This document shows positions 17,274-25,996 of a DNA stretch of 36,906 bases, piece by piece. Position 1 is the stretch's first letter. The number at the start of each line of letters is the position of its first letter. Location of the stretch: positions 1-36,906 of the forward strand of contig CAUJKE010000150.1 in NCBI GenBank assembly GCA_963205385.1, written 5' to 3'. Source of the DNA: Planctomycetota bacterium (GTDB lineage: Bacteria; Planctomycetota; Planctomycetia; Pirellulales; Pirellulaceae). The translations under genes were made by a program, and so were the position numbers. Under the pieces are notes generated by a model, which worked only from the letters and a program-made list of their open reading frames with translations, was not told the origin of the DNA and searched no databases.

Positions 17274-19064
17274 TCAACCGAGTTCTTTGTGGTAGTAGCG
17301 GCTGAGCGCGCGAATGCGATACACCTGGTACGCGACCATCACTCCCAGCGACGTGATGCCTGCCGCATAATACACCGCCAGGTACAGCGGCGAGCGCAGC
17401 GTCTCAAACGCATACGCCAAGACGCCAAAACCAATCAGGCAACTAGCCAGCGTGAAGAACACTAGCCGCACGCGAAAGAACATCCCGGCCGCAACAATCA
17501 ACAGCGGATAGCCGATCAGTAGCGATCCCAGCGGCGGCCCCGTCAGGAACAGCGCGAGCGTCAGCAGGCACACGTCGGTCGCCGCCCACAGAAAGCGGGC
17601 GGACTCGGCCAATTGCCGCGGCGCGAGGAGCCACTGGGGGAAACTCGACATGCCAACTGGGGCGTCGGCATCCAGCGCCAGCCGGGGGCGATCGAGCATC
17701 CATTGATAGCCGGTGATCGCTCCAGCCCAGACCAGAAAAATCAGATTCATGTTGATCAAGTAGCCCGTGGAGCCGCGGAGCACCACGTGCATAATCTGCA
17801 AAATAATCGCCATCACGACGAGCACGACCAGGTGCGATACGAGCGTCGGTTGCCGGCGCCACCAACGCCGCAGTTGCGGCCATAGTCCGGTGCGGTGCGC
17901 CTCGACCGGTTCCCCCATGAGCCAGCGCTCGAGGTCGTCGGCGAGTGCTTTGGCGGTGGGATAGCGATTGTCGGGCTTCTTCTCCAGGCAGCGCATGATG
18001 ATCCACTCCAACTCGCGCGGCGTTTCGCGGTTGAGTTGGCGCGGCAGCGTGGCTTCCGCTTCCAGCACGGCCAACAGCGTATCGAAGCGTGTCTCGGCTT
18101 GAAACGGCGGGCGGCCGGTCAAACAGGCATACAAAATCGAGCCCAGGCTATAGATATCCGCCGCCTCGTTCACTTCCTTCACGCGGCCGGCGGCTTGCTC
18201 CGGCGCCATATAGCTAGGTGTGCCTACGATGTCGCCGGTCCGCTCGTCGGTTCCCTGTCCATCGCGCATCGCCAGGCCGAAGTCGGCGATGCGGGGCTCC
18301 CCTTGACTGTCCATCAAGATGTTCGCCGGTTTGAGATCGCGATGCACGACGCCGCGCTCGTGAGCATATTCCACCGCGAGGGCGAGCTTGCGAACGATCT
18401 CCGCGGCCATTTCCGCCCGCAGCGGGTGCGCCTTGAGCACCTCGTCGAGCGTCGGCCCCTCGACGTAACCCATCGTGTAATAGTGGCGGCCGTCGCGGCC
18501 ATCCACGTCGTAGATGGGGACGATATGCGGGTGATCGAGCACCGCGGCGGCGGCGGCTTCCGCATAAAAGCGGCGCACTTCTTGGGCATTCGCCAATTGC
18601 CCGGTCAAAATCATCTTCAGCGCGACGGTGCGCCCCAGACTTTTCTGCCGCGCCCGATAGACGATGCCCATACCGCCGCGGCCAATTTCCTCGAGCAGGT
18701 CGAAGTCGCCAAAATCGGCAATGGCAGGCAAATCGAGCGAAGCGGAAGGCGAGGAACGCGCGCCGCCGCTCGGCGAACCACTTTCCGGCGAACCACTTTC
18801 CGGCGAACCGCTTTCCGGCGAACGACCGGCCCGCAAGTCGATGGTCGCGTCGCACGCCTCGTTCGTGCCGTCGCCCCCTTCTATCTCCGCTTGGGACGCG
18901 CCCAAGGCTTCTTCCAGACGCATGCACAACTCAGGGTGCTGCTCGAGGATATCCTGAAGCACGGCGGTAAGATCCGCGTCGGCGTCCTTGAGCCACGGCT
19001 GAAACAATTGCCGCCACGACGCTTCCGCCGAGGTACTCGCGCGATCGTGTTGAAAATCGTTCAT
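17274..19064 (-). CDS. Transmembrane Ser/Thr protein kinase (PknB/Hanks type)
   Basis: A 596-residue Hanks-type kinase. The N-terminus (1-115) is acidic and variable and holds a Ser/Pro/Gly repeat. The kinase domain begins at about residue 117, with the Gly loop GRGGMGIVY, the ATP-binding Lys in VALKMI, the catalytic loop HRDLKPANI near residue 238, the Mg-binding DFGLA near 260, and GTPSYMAPEQ as activation and P+1 loop. All catalytic residues are present, so it should phosphorylate Ser/Thr. Residues from about 405 onward form five or six membrane helices rather than the PASTA or WD ectodomain seen in many kinases, so the kinase domain faces the cytoplasm on a polytopic anchor. ATG 19064 is preceded by AGG at a 9-base spacing. 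It lies downstream of the pilus-like cluster but behind a terminator, so it is probably its own unit. Confidence 0.93.
   Translation of the reverse strand: MNDFQHDRASTSAEASWRQLFQPWLKDADADLTAVLQDILEQHPELCMRLEEALGASQAEIEGGDGTNEACDATIDLRAGRSPESGSPESGSPESGSPSGGARSSPSASLDLPAIADFGDFDLLEEIGRGGMGIVYRARQKSLGRTVALKMILTGQLANAQEVRRFYAEAAAAAVLDHPHIVPIYDVDGRDGRHYYTMGYVEGPTLDEVLKAHPLRAEMAAEIVRKLALAVEYAHERGVVHRDLKPANILMDSQGEPRIADFGLAMRDGQGTDERTGDIVGTPSYMAPEQAAGRVKEVNEAADIYSLGSILYACLTGRPPFQAETRFDTLLAVLEAEATLPRQLNRETPRELEWIIMRCLEKKPDNRYPTAKALADDLERWLMGEPVEAHRTGLWPQLRRWWRRQPTLVSHLVVLVVMAIILQIMHVVLRGSTGYLINMNLIFLVWAGAITGYQWMLDRPRLALDADAPVGMSSFPQWLLAPRQLAESARFLWAATDVCLLTLALFLTGPPLGSLLIGYPLLIVAAGMFFRVRLVFFTLASCLIGFGVLAYAFETLRSPLYLAVYYAAGITSLGVMVAYQVYRIRALSRYYHKELG
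18771..18830. repeat. 15-bp tandem repeat inside the kinase gene
   Basis: The unit CGGCGAACCACTTTC is repeated perfectly at 18771-18785 and 18786-18800, with one change at 18801-18815 and a decayed fourth copy to 18830. On the coding strand it gives ESGSP repeats in the linker between the N-terminus and the kinase domain. The unit keeps frame, so copy-number change would lengthen or shorten the linker without breaking the gene. Confidence 0.85.
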
Positions 19065-19107
19065 GGAGAATACCTGCGCCTAACCGCAATACTCCCCTTA
19101 TTGTGGC

Positions 19108-19156
19108 ATAATTGCGGCTCGGGTGTAAAGCATTTACGAGTGGAGGCCGCAATTAT
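19108..19156. promoter_or_regulatory. Nested inverted repeat upstream of the kinase
   Basis: ATAATTGCGGC (19108-19118) and GCCGCAATTAT (19146-19156) are perfect 11-base complements. Between them lies a smaller dyad GTAAA-GCA-TTTAC (19125-19137). A partial extra copy, CCGCAAT, is at 19084-19090. The element is about 45 bases upstream of the kinase start and may be an operator overlapping its promoter. A weak minus-strand TTTACA box with CACAAT 18 bases on overlaps it. There is no T-run, so a terminator is unlikely. Confidence 0.5.
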
Positions 19157-19214
19157 CCGGGCCCCCACCGCATTCCAAAGTCTCGGCGCCTGCGATGGCG
19201 ACTTGATGCAACAA

Positions 19215-19244
19215 CAAACCCAGCGCTTCGCAGCGCTGGGTTTG
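19215..19244 (-). terminator. Terminator of the pilus-like cluster
   Basis: CAAACCCAGCGC and GCGCTGGGTTTG form a perfect 12-base stem with a six-base loop, 31 bases past the last gene of the cluster. On the minus strand the stem runs into TTTGTTGTTG, a T-rich though interrupted tail. It separates the cluster from the kinase gene. Confidence 0.65.
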
Positions 19245-19274
19245 GGAGAGATTGCGGATTCGGACGACTGGCGG

Positions 19275-21404
19275 CTACTCGCGCCCGCGACGGCCACTGC
19301 CGCCGGGGATGAGTAAATCTCGATCGCGACTGCCGCCACGTCCCGGCTCGATGGTGGGACCGTAACCGCTGTCGTCGGCAATGACCACCGGCGCCATCTT
19401 GATGTCGCCGTAGCGCTGCCAATCTTCCATGTCTTGCCCTTCGCGCTGGATGAGCAGATTTCCCTTAGCGTCGATGAGCGCGACTGCACCGGGCGCGTCG
19501 AGCGCTCGCTTGCCGCCGGTGAGCCTATCTCCGCCGCGCACGTCCACCACGAAGGCGCCTGTGCGGAATTGATAGTCCTTGAGCTTGAAGAACACCAGCT
19601 TGGTGGGATGCAGCGTTTCGCCGTCAGCGGCGAAGTTCATCACGGCGCCCCGTTCCACTTCGTGCTCCGCCGCGACATGCGCGGCGTAGAGATCGTTCCA
19701 GTCCACGACCAAAACATTCGCCTTGGGCTCGCCGACCGCGACGCGGATGTTGGTGCCTGGAATCGGCGGGCCTTCACGCGCCGGAGTTACCTTGCCGGCG
19801 GCCAGGATGAGCGGCTCGGGAATCGTGACGATGTCACTCACTTCACTCCAGTCGGTATCGCGCCAGAAAATGCGGCGTTTGTTCTTGCGCTCTTCCTGTT
19901 CCAATTCGCGCAAGCGTTGTTCGACATCGGGCATGAGCGAGGTCGGCGGCGGATCGTTCGTATTCGTATCGCCGCTCAACGTTCCACCGGTCGATTGCGC
20001 CAACGGGGGATGGTTGGGGTCGATCAGCGTCAACTTCGCGCGATACCGGTACTGATGCCCGCGCTGAACATCAAAATCGATGATCCGCAGCAGTTGGTAG
20101 TCAATTTCACGTTCGGTGTAACCGCCACTGGTCGAGCTGGGATATCCGCCGCGTCCGGACTCACGGCCGCCGCCGTAAGGCGAAGGGCCGCCGCGCGGAG
20201 TGGGACCGCCACGGACAGCGGGCCCACCACTGGGCGTGGGGCCGCCACGCCCCGGTTCGACGCCCGACGGGCCACCAGGCGTGCCGAACTCCGGCGGGAA
20301 GTTGGGGCCATCCATGCCGGGAATGCCGGGCCCAAAGTCTGGAATGTCGGGACCGACATTGGTCTGCTGTTCCTCGATGAGGTCGGCGGCAAACGCAATG
20401 TCCGAATGGCCTGCAAGTTTCTTGATATCGGCCAACAGCACCGGTGGGACGGGGAGCGTCAGACCCGCTAGCACGGCGGCGGGGTCGATCAATTCCTCGG
20501 CGGCCATTTCCCAAACCGCGCCCCGTTGATAGGGCAACGCGCGTAACGCGCCGGCATTGAGGTTCACCCACTTGAGATCCGCCGGCGCGGCGCTGGGATT
20601 ATCCGTCACATCCGCGCGCTCAATGTAGAACCAAAAATAATTGGGCCGATCGCGCTCCTCGTTGAAGTTCTGGCTATTGCCGGCCAGAGCCTCAAGATAC
20701 TCGCGCGTTTGCTTCTTGACCGGAATCAACATTTTGAACGCGACGATATTCCGCGACAAAGGCGTCCCCTGCCCGATGGATCGTCCCCCGGTCCACTGCT
20801 CCCGTTCGCTCTCCGTCAGTTCGCGGGGCTGATTGCGCATCGTCATGGATGGCGTGGGAATCAGCTCCTCTTCGTCCCGTCCACGACGCCTACTCTTGCG
20901 ATCGTCCACGGGAGCGACCGGGGGAGGCGCGTTGAGCTCTTCCTGGTATTCGAGATATTTTTCATCGATGGGAGCGAGCGTGTTTTCCTCCGGCTGGGTG
21001 GAGATCGCCGCGACCATCGCCACGACTTCCGGCTTCAGCGGCGGATACAAATTCGGATCCCGCCGCTTGCTCCGCGAGGGGAGAATCGGCGGGCTCATGT
21101 GGGCGAGCATCCACGTCTCGGGGCGGGTGTTGATGACAATGGGGTTGTCGATCGGCGGTGGGGAGAGCTCCTTTTGGACCTCCGCCCACGTATTGGTGTT
21201 CATGTGGGTCTTGGCATTGCTCACCTGCGAGGCCAAAGTTTCAGGCGTTTTGCTGGCGGGGAAGGTTTCCACCCGCGAGCCCATAAACGCAAACACCAAG
21301 ACCAGGAACAAAGCCAGACCGAGCACGAACTTTTCCACATGCTCGATGAGAAACCCCTTAAGGCCATTGGGACCGAAATTGAAACGTGATTTTTTAGGTT
21401 TCAT
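19275..21404 (-). CDS. Single-pass membrane protein in the PilP position of a pilus-like cluster
   Basis: A 709-residue protein with a short basic cytoplasmic N-terminus (MKPKKSRFNFG), one membrane helix at residues 20-41 (KFVLGLALFLVLVFAFMG) and a long periplasmic part. The middle (about 355-426) is Gly/Pro/Arg-rich, with several GRGG and PTPRGG units, and separates two folded-looking parts. The C-terminal part, from about residue 430, has beta strands (DYQLLRIIDFDVQRGHQYRY and ANVLVVDWNDLYAAHV). ATG 21404 follows GGAAAACT. It is the third gene after pilM-N and the PilO-like gene, where PilP sits in classical pilMNOP operons, but I see no PilP lipobox or clear PilP domain. The PilP role is therefore positional inference only. 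Its motif EPGRGG is shared with the upstream neighbour. Confidence 0.72.
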   Translation of the reverse strand: MKPKKSRFNFGPNGLKGFLIEHVEKFVLGLALFLVLVFAFMGSRVETFPASKTPETLASQVSNAKTHMNTNTWAEVQKELSPPPIDNPIVINTRPETWMLAHMSPPILPSRSKRRDPNLYPPLKPEVVAMVAAISTQPEENTLAPIDEKYLEYQEELNAPPPVAPVDDRKSRRRGRDEEELIPTPSMTMRNQPRELTESEREQWTGGRSIGQGTPLSRNIVAFKMLIPVKKQTREYLEALAGNSQNFNEERDRPNYFWFYIERADVTDNPSAAPADLKWVNLNAGALRALPYQRGAVWEMAAEELIDPAAVLAGLTLPVPPVLLADIKKLAGHSDIAFAADLIEEQQTNVGPDIPDFGPGIPGMDGPNFPPEFGTPGGPSGVEPGRGGPTPSGGPAVRGGPTPRGGPSPYGGGRESGRGGYPSSTSGGYTEREIDYQLLRIIDFDVQRGHQYRYRAKLTLIDPNHPPLAQSTGGTLSGDTNTNDPPPTSLMPDVEQRLRELEQEERKNKRRIFWRDTDWSEVSDIVTIPEPLILAAGKVTPAREGPPIPGTNIRVAVGEPKANVLVVDWNDLYAAHVAAEHEVERGAVMNFAADGETLHPTKLVFFKLKDYQFRTGAFVVDVRGGDRLTGGKRALDAPGAVALIDAKGNLLIQREGQDMEDWQRYGDIKMAPVVIADDSGYGPTIEPGRGGSRDRDLLIPGGSGRRGRE

Positions 21405-21524
21405 AGTTTTCCATGCTCCGAGAGCAGCGCGGCGATTTTTTCGGCCATGGCCACGCGGACCTGCGTCGTCCCTACAGTGTATCGCCGCGAAAATATCGCC
21501 GGCGAACGATTTAATCGAATAGTG

Positions 21525-23255
21525 TTACGGGTTAGGCGCCGGCGCTGGGGCCGGCGTGTTTTGCGGATCTTGCGGCGGCGCCGGCGCGACATCCATCGGT
21601 GCTGGCGCGGGCGCAGGCACGGGCGCTGCCGGGTCGACCGGCATTGGCTCAACAGGCATCGGCTCCGCCGGCATGGGTTCCGCCGGGGTCGGTGGGACGG
21701 CCATCGGGTCCGGTGTCACCGCAGGCTCGGTCGTTTCCGGCACGGGGACTTCAGTCGGCGGCGACTCGCCTGCTTCGGTTCCCAGCGCGGACACCAGGCC
21801 TTCGTTCACGGGATTATAAATGTACACGATTCCATACAGTTCCAGGTCCACGTCGTGTGGTGAAAGGACTTCAGTGCCGTCCCCCATGCCACCGACTTCA
21901 CGGCCTCCAATTCCGCCGCCGCCGAACCCACCGCCGCCGCGTTCCATGGCAAAGCCGCCGCCGCCGCGGCCTGGCTCACGCCCGCCGCTCATGGCCAGCG
22001 GATTGGCATAACCGCCCCCACTGCCGCCGCTCATTCCGCCCCCGTCAAACACCGGCCGATTCATCCGCAACTGGCGGATCTCGACGATTAAATTAGAGTT
22101 GCCGCACTCCGCGAGCAGGCGGTTGAGGTAACGCTGATCAACGACCAGATGCATTCGGACCGGCATCCGCTTGGCAACCGCCAGGAACGCTTCGTCCGAC
22201 TTCGTGGAAGTAAACGCCAACCGCAAACGATCCGGCGGAATCGGTTGGTAATTCACGTCCACATAGCGACCTTCGGCCGGATCGCGCGAAACCGTCGCTC
22301 TCGGATCGCCTGGCATCAACTGTCCGCCGCGGAGGGGATCTTCCGGCATGCTTCCCGGTTGCGGCCCCGAAGGCGCGCCGTCAGGGCCGACTTCCGGCAC
22401 GCTTAGGCGGAGCACCTGGCCGGAAAAGCCGACTGCGTCCGCCCCCATCTTGACGTACTTGATTTCCTTCACCACCGCGTTGTGCGGGGCGTCCGCGTCT
22501 TGATTGGTTTTAGCGATGATGTTAATCAACGTTTCCAGCACCCACAAATCCTCCTGCGCGTAGAGGATTTGCAAGGTTGAGGGGCGTCCGCCCACCTCGC
22601 CGCGCCAATCGAAACGTGTATCTTGCAAATACTTCTGATTATCCGCGTGCCATTCCACAATCCGCTTCTCGCCGGTGGCCAATAGCGTTGGTCGATCCGC
22701 CACGGAGCCGGTAGCGCCGCTAGCGGCGCCTTCCTCGGCCGGATGCCACACCGCGCCGATGATCCGCGCCAAGCGAGGCAGTTCCGTCGTCTTCACGAAG
22801 TTGACGTACTGCGACTTGAAGTTGTCCTTCAACTTGTCCAGGCTCTTGTTCTCTGGCTCGTAGGGAACCGTGGTTTCGATGGGACGTAGCGGACGAACCT
22901 GCTCCACGAACTCTTCCGTCAGCCCGCGGTAGGTAGCCGTTTCGACCGGCCACTGCAGGTTAACTCCCTGCTCGACATATTGCTTTTCCCACAGTTTTTT
23001 CAGATTGGTCTTGTAGCGACTGATGATCGCGTCGATCTGCTGCAGATGATTGGCGTTGGCGTGATTGACGGTGCTCTGGATCGTACTGACCGTCGATTCG
23101 CCGGAGGTGATCTTACCGGCGTTGGTCTTGAACTGCTGTGTCAGCCCCGCGCTGGCGACATACCAACTTCCGAGCGTGAGCACAGTTACCAGGCCGCATA
23201 GAATCCAAAAATGGTACTTCGCGGCGAGCCGGAGATAATGCTTGACTTGATCCAT
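21525..23255 (-). CDS. PilO-like pilus/secretion inner-membrane protein
   Basis: A 576-residue protein with one N-terminal membrane helix (FWILCGLVTVLTLGSWYVA, residues about 16-38). A coiled-coil segment follows (about 45-95), the PilO/GspM topology of a bitopic inner-membrane protein that pairs with PilN. The periplasmic part contains WVLETLINIIAKTN and RMPVRMHLVVDQRYLNRLL, ferredoxin-like strand-helix elements of the kind PilO uses. Residues about 402-458 are almost pure Gly with Arg, and the last 75 residues are Pro/Ala-rich with PMPAEPMPVEPMP-type repeats. Both are much longer than in a classical PilO of about 200 residues. It starts 20 bases after the pilM-N stop, with AGGA upstream. 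The PilO call rests on topology and gene order. Confidence 0.72.
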   Translation of the reverse strand: MDQVKHYLRLAAKYHFWILCGLVTVLTLGSWYVASAGLTQQFKTNAGKITSGESTVSTIQSTVNHANANHLQQIDAIISRYKTNLKKLWEKQYVEQGVNLQWPVETATYRGLTEEFVEQVRPLRPIETTVPYEPENKSLDKLKDNFKSQYVNFVKTTELPRLARIIGAVWHPAEEGAASGATGSVADRPTLLATGEKRIVEWHADNQKYLQDTRFDWRGEVGGRPSTLQILYAQEDLWVLETLINIIAKTNQDADAPHNAVVKEIKYVKMGADAVGFSGQVLRLSVPEVGPDGAPSGPQPGSMPEDPLRGGQLMPGDPRATVSRDPAEGRYVDVNYQPIPPDRLRLAFTSTKSDEAFLAVAKRMPVRMHLVVDQRYLNRLLAECGNSNLIVEIRQLRMNRPVFDGGGMSGGSGGGYANPLAMSGGREPGRGGGGFAMERGGGGFGGGGIGGREVGGMGDGTEVLSPHDVDLELYGIVYIYNPVNEGLVSALGTEAGESPPTEVPVPETTEPAVTPDPMAVPPTPAEPMPAEPMPVEPMPVDPAAPVPAPAPAPMDVAPAPPQDPQNTPAPAPAPNP

Positions 23256-23275
23256 GACGACGATTCCTCAAGGGC

Positions 23276-25591
23276 TCACGTGCCGGTGGTCGGGAGAGTG
23301 GGAGTATTGGCGGCCTCCGCGGCTGCCTTGGCGCGGGCTTCTTCTTCCAGAAGCTTCCGCTCGCGCTCTTGCAGGCGAGCCCGCAAGTGCTTGGGTTTCC
23401 ACGCGAATTGAATCGTGAAGGAATACTTGGGCACGGTCCACTGCGGCGGGTTGTTGGGGTCCACTGGGAGATTCTCCGGCTGCCTGTTGGGCGCGGCGCC
23501 AAATGCATCCCCTGCGCTCAAGGTGGCCGGATCGATGTAATCGACGTTGGGAATCTTGAAGTACGGGTCGATTTCCTCATCGGTCGCGAGGATGACAAAA
23601 CCGATCCCCAGTTCCTTCATCGTGAACCGATCCAACTTCACGCTACCGGCCTCTTCGCCGGACGAGAACGCGACCGGAAGCATCACGCTCCCTTCTTCGA
23701 GTTCCTTGATGAGCGTGTTGCGCAAATGGGTAACGCCGGCGGTGCCGCGCGACTTGTTGTAAAAGTGATGCCCGCGAATTTCGATCACCCATCCGGACTT
23801 GTCGGGATTGTCTTCCGCCAGGATGGTGTTGATGTCCGCCGCGAAAGCGTCATCGGCAGCGCCGGGCGCGGGAGCGACCGGCGGCGCGGCATCTACCGGC
23901 GGAGTCTGGCCGTCGGCCGGCGGCGCGGCGGCATCTTCCGCAGCAGGCGCCGCAGGGGCGTTTTCTTCGGCAATCCGGCGTTCTTCCGCGTACTTCGCAA
24001 GCACGGCCGGATCCTTGATCCACGTCGTCAAATCGGGGAAATACTCCGATTCGATGTACTCGACATAAATCTCCTTGCGCTGATCAATCGGATACTCTTT
24101 ATGATCCGGAATCGTGCCGGGGACGTAGTCGGTCGGCTTACCATTGAGGACCGTGAAGTCCGTCGTGGGAAGCGCCTGGCTAATCGCTTTCAGCATTTCC
24201 AGCCAAAGCAAACGGCGATCCACATTGCCGACCAGTTCTTCCCCAATGTTGATGACCTTGGTGAGCTCGTCCTTGCGCTCCTTGAATTCGTTTTGGAAAC
24301 GCGTGCTTTCCGCTTGCAGGCTATCCACTTCTTGCAGGCGGGCATTCCAGCGCTCGGGATAAACTTTGGACCAGGCGTTGTAGTGAAAGAAGAAGTTGAA
24401 CGAACAGGCCAATAGCAAGCCCGCGTAAGAAGCGAGCGCCCAAGGTTTCTTGGCCCGAATCAAACGCTCCGTCACGAGTTCACGCGGAACTAAGTTCGTG
24501 CGCAGTTTTCCCAGCCCCATCCCTTGCAGGCACAAACCGTAGCACACGCCGAAGGACAACACGTTATCCTTGAACGAAGGGGAAGCCACCACGCCGGCGC
24601 CGGTCAAGCGGTTGAAGCCTTCGAAGTTGGCGATTTCCAGCCCGAGGTTCTTAGCGAGGTACTGCGACAAGCCAGGAAGTTTGACCGCGTTGCCCAGCAG
24701 CACCAGTCCTTTGATCTTGGCCTTGCGATCCACGCTTTGGAAAAAGGCCAGCGACCGCTGGACTTCGGTCACCATGTCGTTGAACACGCTCCGCATGGCC
24801 TGAAAGACCGCCTTGGGGTCTTCCGCCTGGCGCGCGTTTCGCTTGAGGTGCTCCGCCTTGGCGAACGTGAGCTTGAGTTCCTTGGAAAGCTGCTTGGTGA
24901 AATGGTTGCCGCCGATCGGAATGCTCCGCTGCCACAAGCGAAAGCCATTGGTCACGACCAGGTCGCTCGTGTCCGTTCCCATCGAGAGGACCGCCAAACT
25001 TGGCGGCGGATTATCGGCGTCATAGTCTTCCCCCGCGCCAGCGTCCTGAATCACGTCGTACCCGACGAAATTAAAAATCGCCTCAGGCGAAAGCTGCACG
25101 ATATCAACTTCGATCTCTGCTTGATCGTACGGTTCGAGCGCACGGAACACTGCGTCGCGCTTCATGGCGAAAAGGCCGATCTCCGCATCCAGCGTGAAGC
25201 CGTCGACTTCGGTTCCACCCCCCATCATTTGCCAGTCCCAAATCACGTCTTCCAGCGCGAACGGAATCTGGTTGCGGGCTTCGTACTTGACGAGTTCAGG
25301 CAGCTTCTTCGCGTCGACCGGAGGGGGCTTGAAGAACCGGGCCAGGCCGCTCTGACCGGAAACGCACATCGCGAGCTTGTCGCCTTTGACCTTGTTCCGC
25401 GAGAGGAACTGGGTGAGCGCCTCCTGAACCATCGCCTTGGGGTCGGCTTCCGGTTGATTCAGAATCTTGGGATATTCGATATAGTCGAACGCATCGGCCA
25501 CGACGACATCGCCGGGGCCGACGGTGCATCGCAACGCTTTGAGGGCGCATTGACCGATATCAATGCCCCAAATGCCGCCTGAACCTGCCAT
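23276..25591 (-). CDS. pilM: PilM-PilN fusion, type IV pilus assembly
   Basis: A 771-residue fusion. Residues 1 to about 375 are PilM, an actin-like ATPase: GIDIGQCALKAL is the first phosphate motif, SMGTDTSDLVV the second, and LVLLGNAVKLPGLSQYL the adenosine motif. A membrane helix at about 384-403 (ALASYAGLLLACSFNFFFHY) and a coiled coil (LQEVDSLQAESTRFQNEFKE) begin the PilN-like half, with the LLWLEMLKAISQALP segment typical of PilN. A Pro/Ala-rich linker (about 555-590) precedes a WVIEIRGHHFYN strand and a C-terminal basic/acidic coiled coil. In most bacteria PilM binds the cytoplasmic tail of a separate PilN; here the two are covalently joined. AAAGGA lies 9 bases before the ATG. It is the first gene of the operon. 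Confidence 0.88.
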   Translation of the reverse strand: MAGSGGIWGIDIGQCALKALRCTVGPGDVVVADAFDYIEYPKILNQPEADPKAMVQEALTQFLSRNKVKGDKLAMCVSGQSGLARFFKPPPVDAKKLPELVKYEARNQIPFALEDVIWDWQMMGGGTEVDGFTLDAEIGLFAMKRDAVFRALEPYDQAEIEVDIVQLSPEAIFNFVGYDVIQDAGAGEDYDADNPPPSLAVLSMGTDTSDLVVTNGFRLWQRSIPIGGNHFTKQLSKELKLTFAKAEHLKRNARQAEDPKAVFQAMRSVFNDMVTEVQRSLAFFQSVDRKAKIKGLVLLGNAVKLPGLSQYLAKNLGLEIANFEGFNRLTGAGVVASPSFKDNVLSFGVCYGLCLQGMGLGKLRTNLVPRELVTERLIRAKKPWALASYAGLLLACSFNFFFHYNAWSKVYPERWNARLQEVDSLQAESTRFQNEFKERKDELTKVINIGEELVGNVDRRLLWLEMLKAISQALPTTDFTVLNGKPTDYVPGTIPDHKEYPIDQRKEIYVEYIESEYFPDLTTWIKDPAVLAKYAEERRIAEENAPAAPAAEDAAAPPADGQTPPVDAAPPVAPAPGAADDAFAADINTILAEDNPDKSGWVIEIRGHHFYNKSRGTAGVTHLRNTLIKELEEGSVMLPVAFSSGEEAGSVKLDRFTMKELGIGFVILATDEEIDPYFKIPNVDYIDPATLSAGDAFGAAPNRQPENLPVDPNNPPQWTVPKYSFTIQFAWKPKHLRARLQERERKLLEEEARAKAAAEAANTPTLPTTGT

Positions 25592-25996
25592 TTGCTGTTA
25601 TCCTTTGCGAGCGACCCTCAACCGGGAGGGCACAAAGCCGTCAACCTCTGCGAGAATTTGAATGGTTGCAAACCCGCGGCTCGGTTCGCCAAACTCATCG
25701 GTCTTCCGAACGAAGCGCCCATGCGAACGACCGCCTACCTTGCCAGGAACCAAAAGATGAGGGATGAAAGAAACGGATGGTTGACTGGCAACGGTTTCAA
25801 GCTGTTCCGTATTCCAATGTACTAGGGTAAGGTGCTAAATGTCAACAATTTAACGATTTTCGCGGGCAACTTACGGGACTCTGGGGCCTACTCCCACGAC
25901 TCCTTGCCACCGACTACCCTAAAGTGAGAATCCCGCCTCCCTTTCGCGCCTGCCACATCGCTCCGTCGGGTGCGTGTCACTGTCCACGATTGCTCC
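25592..25996. other. 405-base divergent intergenic region
   Basis: This separates the minus-strand pilus-like operon from the plus-strand GH38-like gene. It holds one good minus-strand promoter candidate (25816-25845). A 77-codon plus-strand frame (25592-25825) has no ribosome site or protein character and is not called. The stretch 25835-25865 is AT-rich compared with its surroundings, as expected of a promoter region. No hairpin terminator was seen. Confidence 0.6.
25816..25845 (-). promoter_or_regulatory. Candidate promoter of the pilus-like operon
   Basis: On the minus strand TTGACA (25840-25845) is followed, after an 18-base spacer, by TACATT (25816-25821), a 4/6 match to the -10 consensus. 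Transcription would start near 25809, about 220 bases before pilM-N, leaving a long 5' leader. Confidence 0.5.

Noticed and set aside
17895-19316. 473-codon plus-strand frame opposite the kinase
   Set aside because: The minus strand carries every kinase motif; the plus frame is a His/Arg-rich shadow.
21428-21489. Distant 9-base complement CGCGGCGAT / ATCGCCGCG between two pilus-like genes
   Set aside because: A 44-base loop and common GC-rich words make chance likely; the 120-base gap shows nothing firmer.
25592-25825. 77-codon plus-strand frame upstream of pilM-N
   Set aside because: No ribosome site and no protein character; it covers the leader and promoter of the divergent operon.
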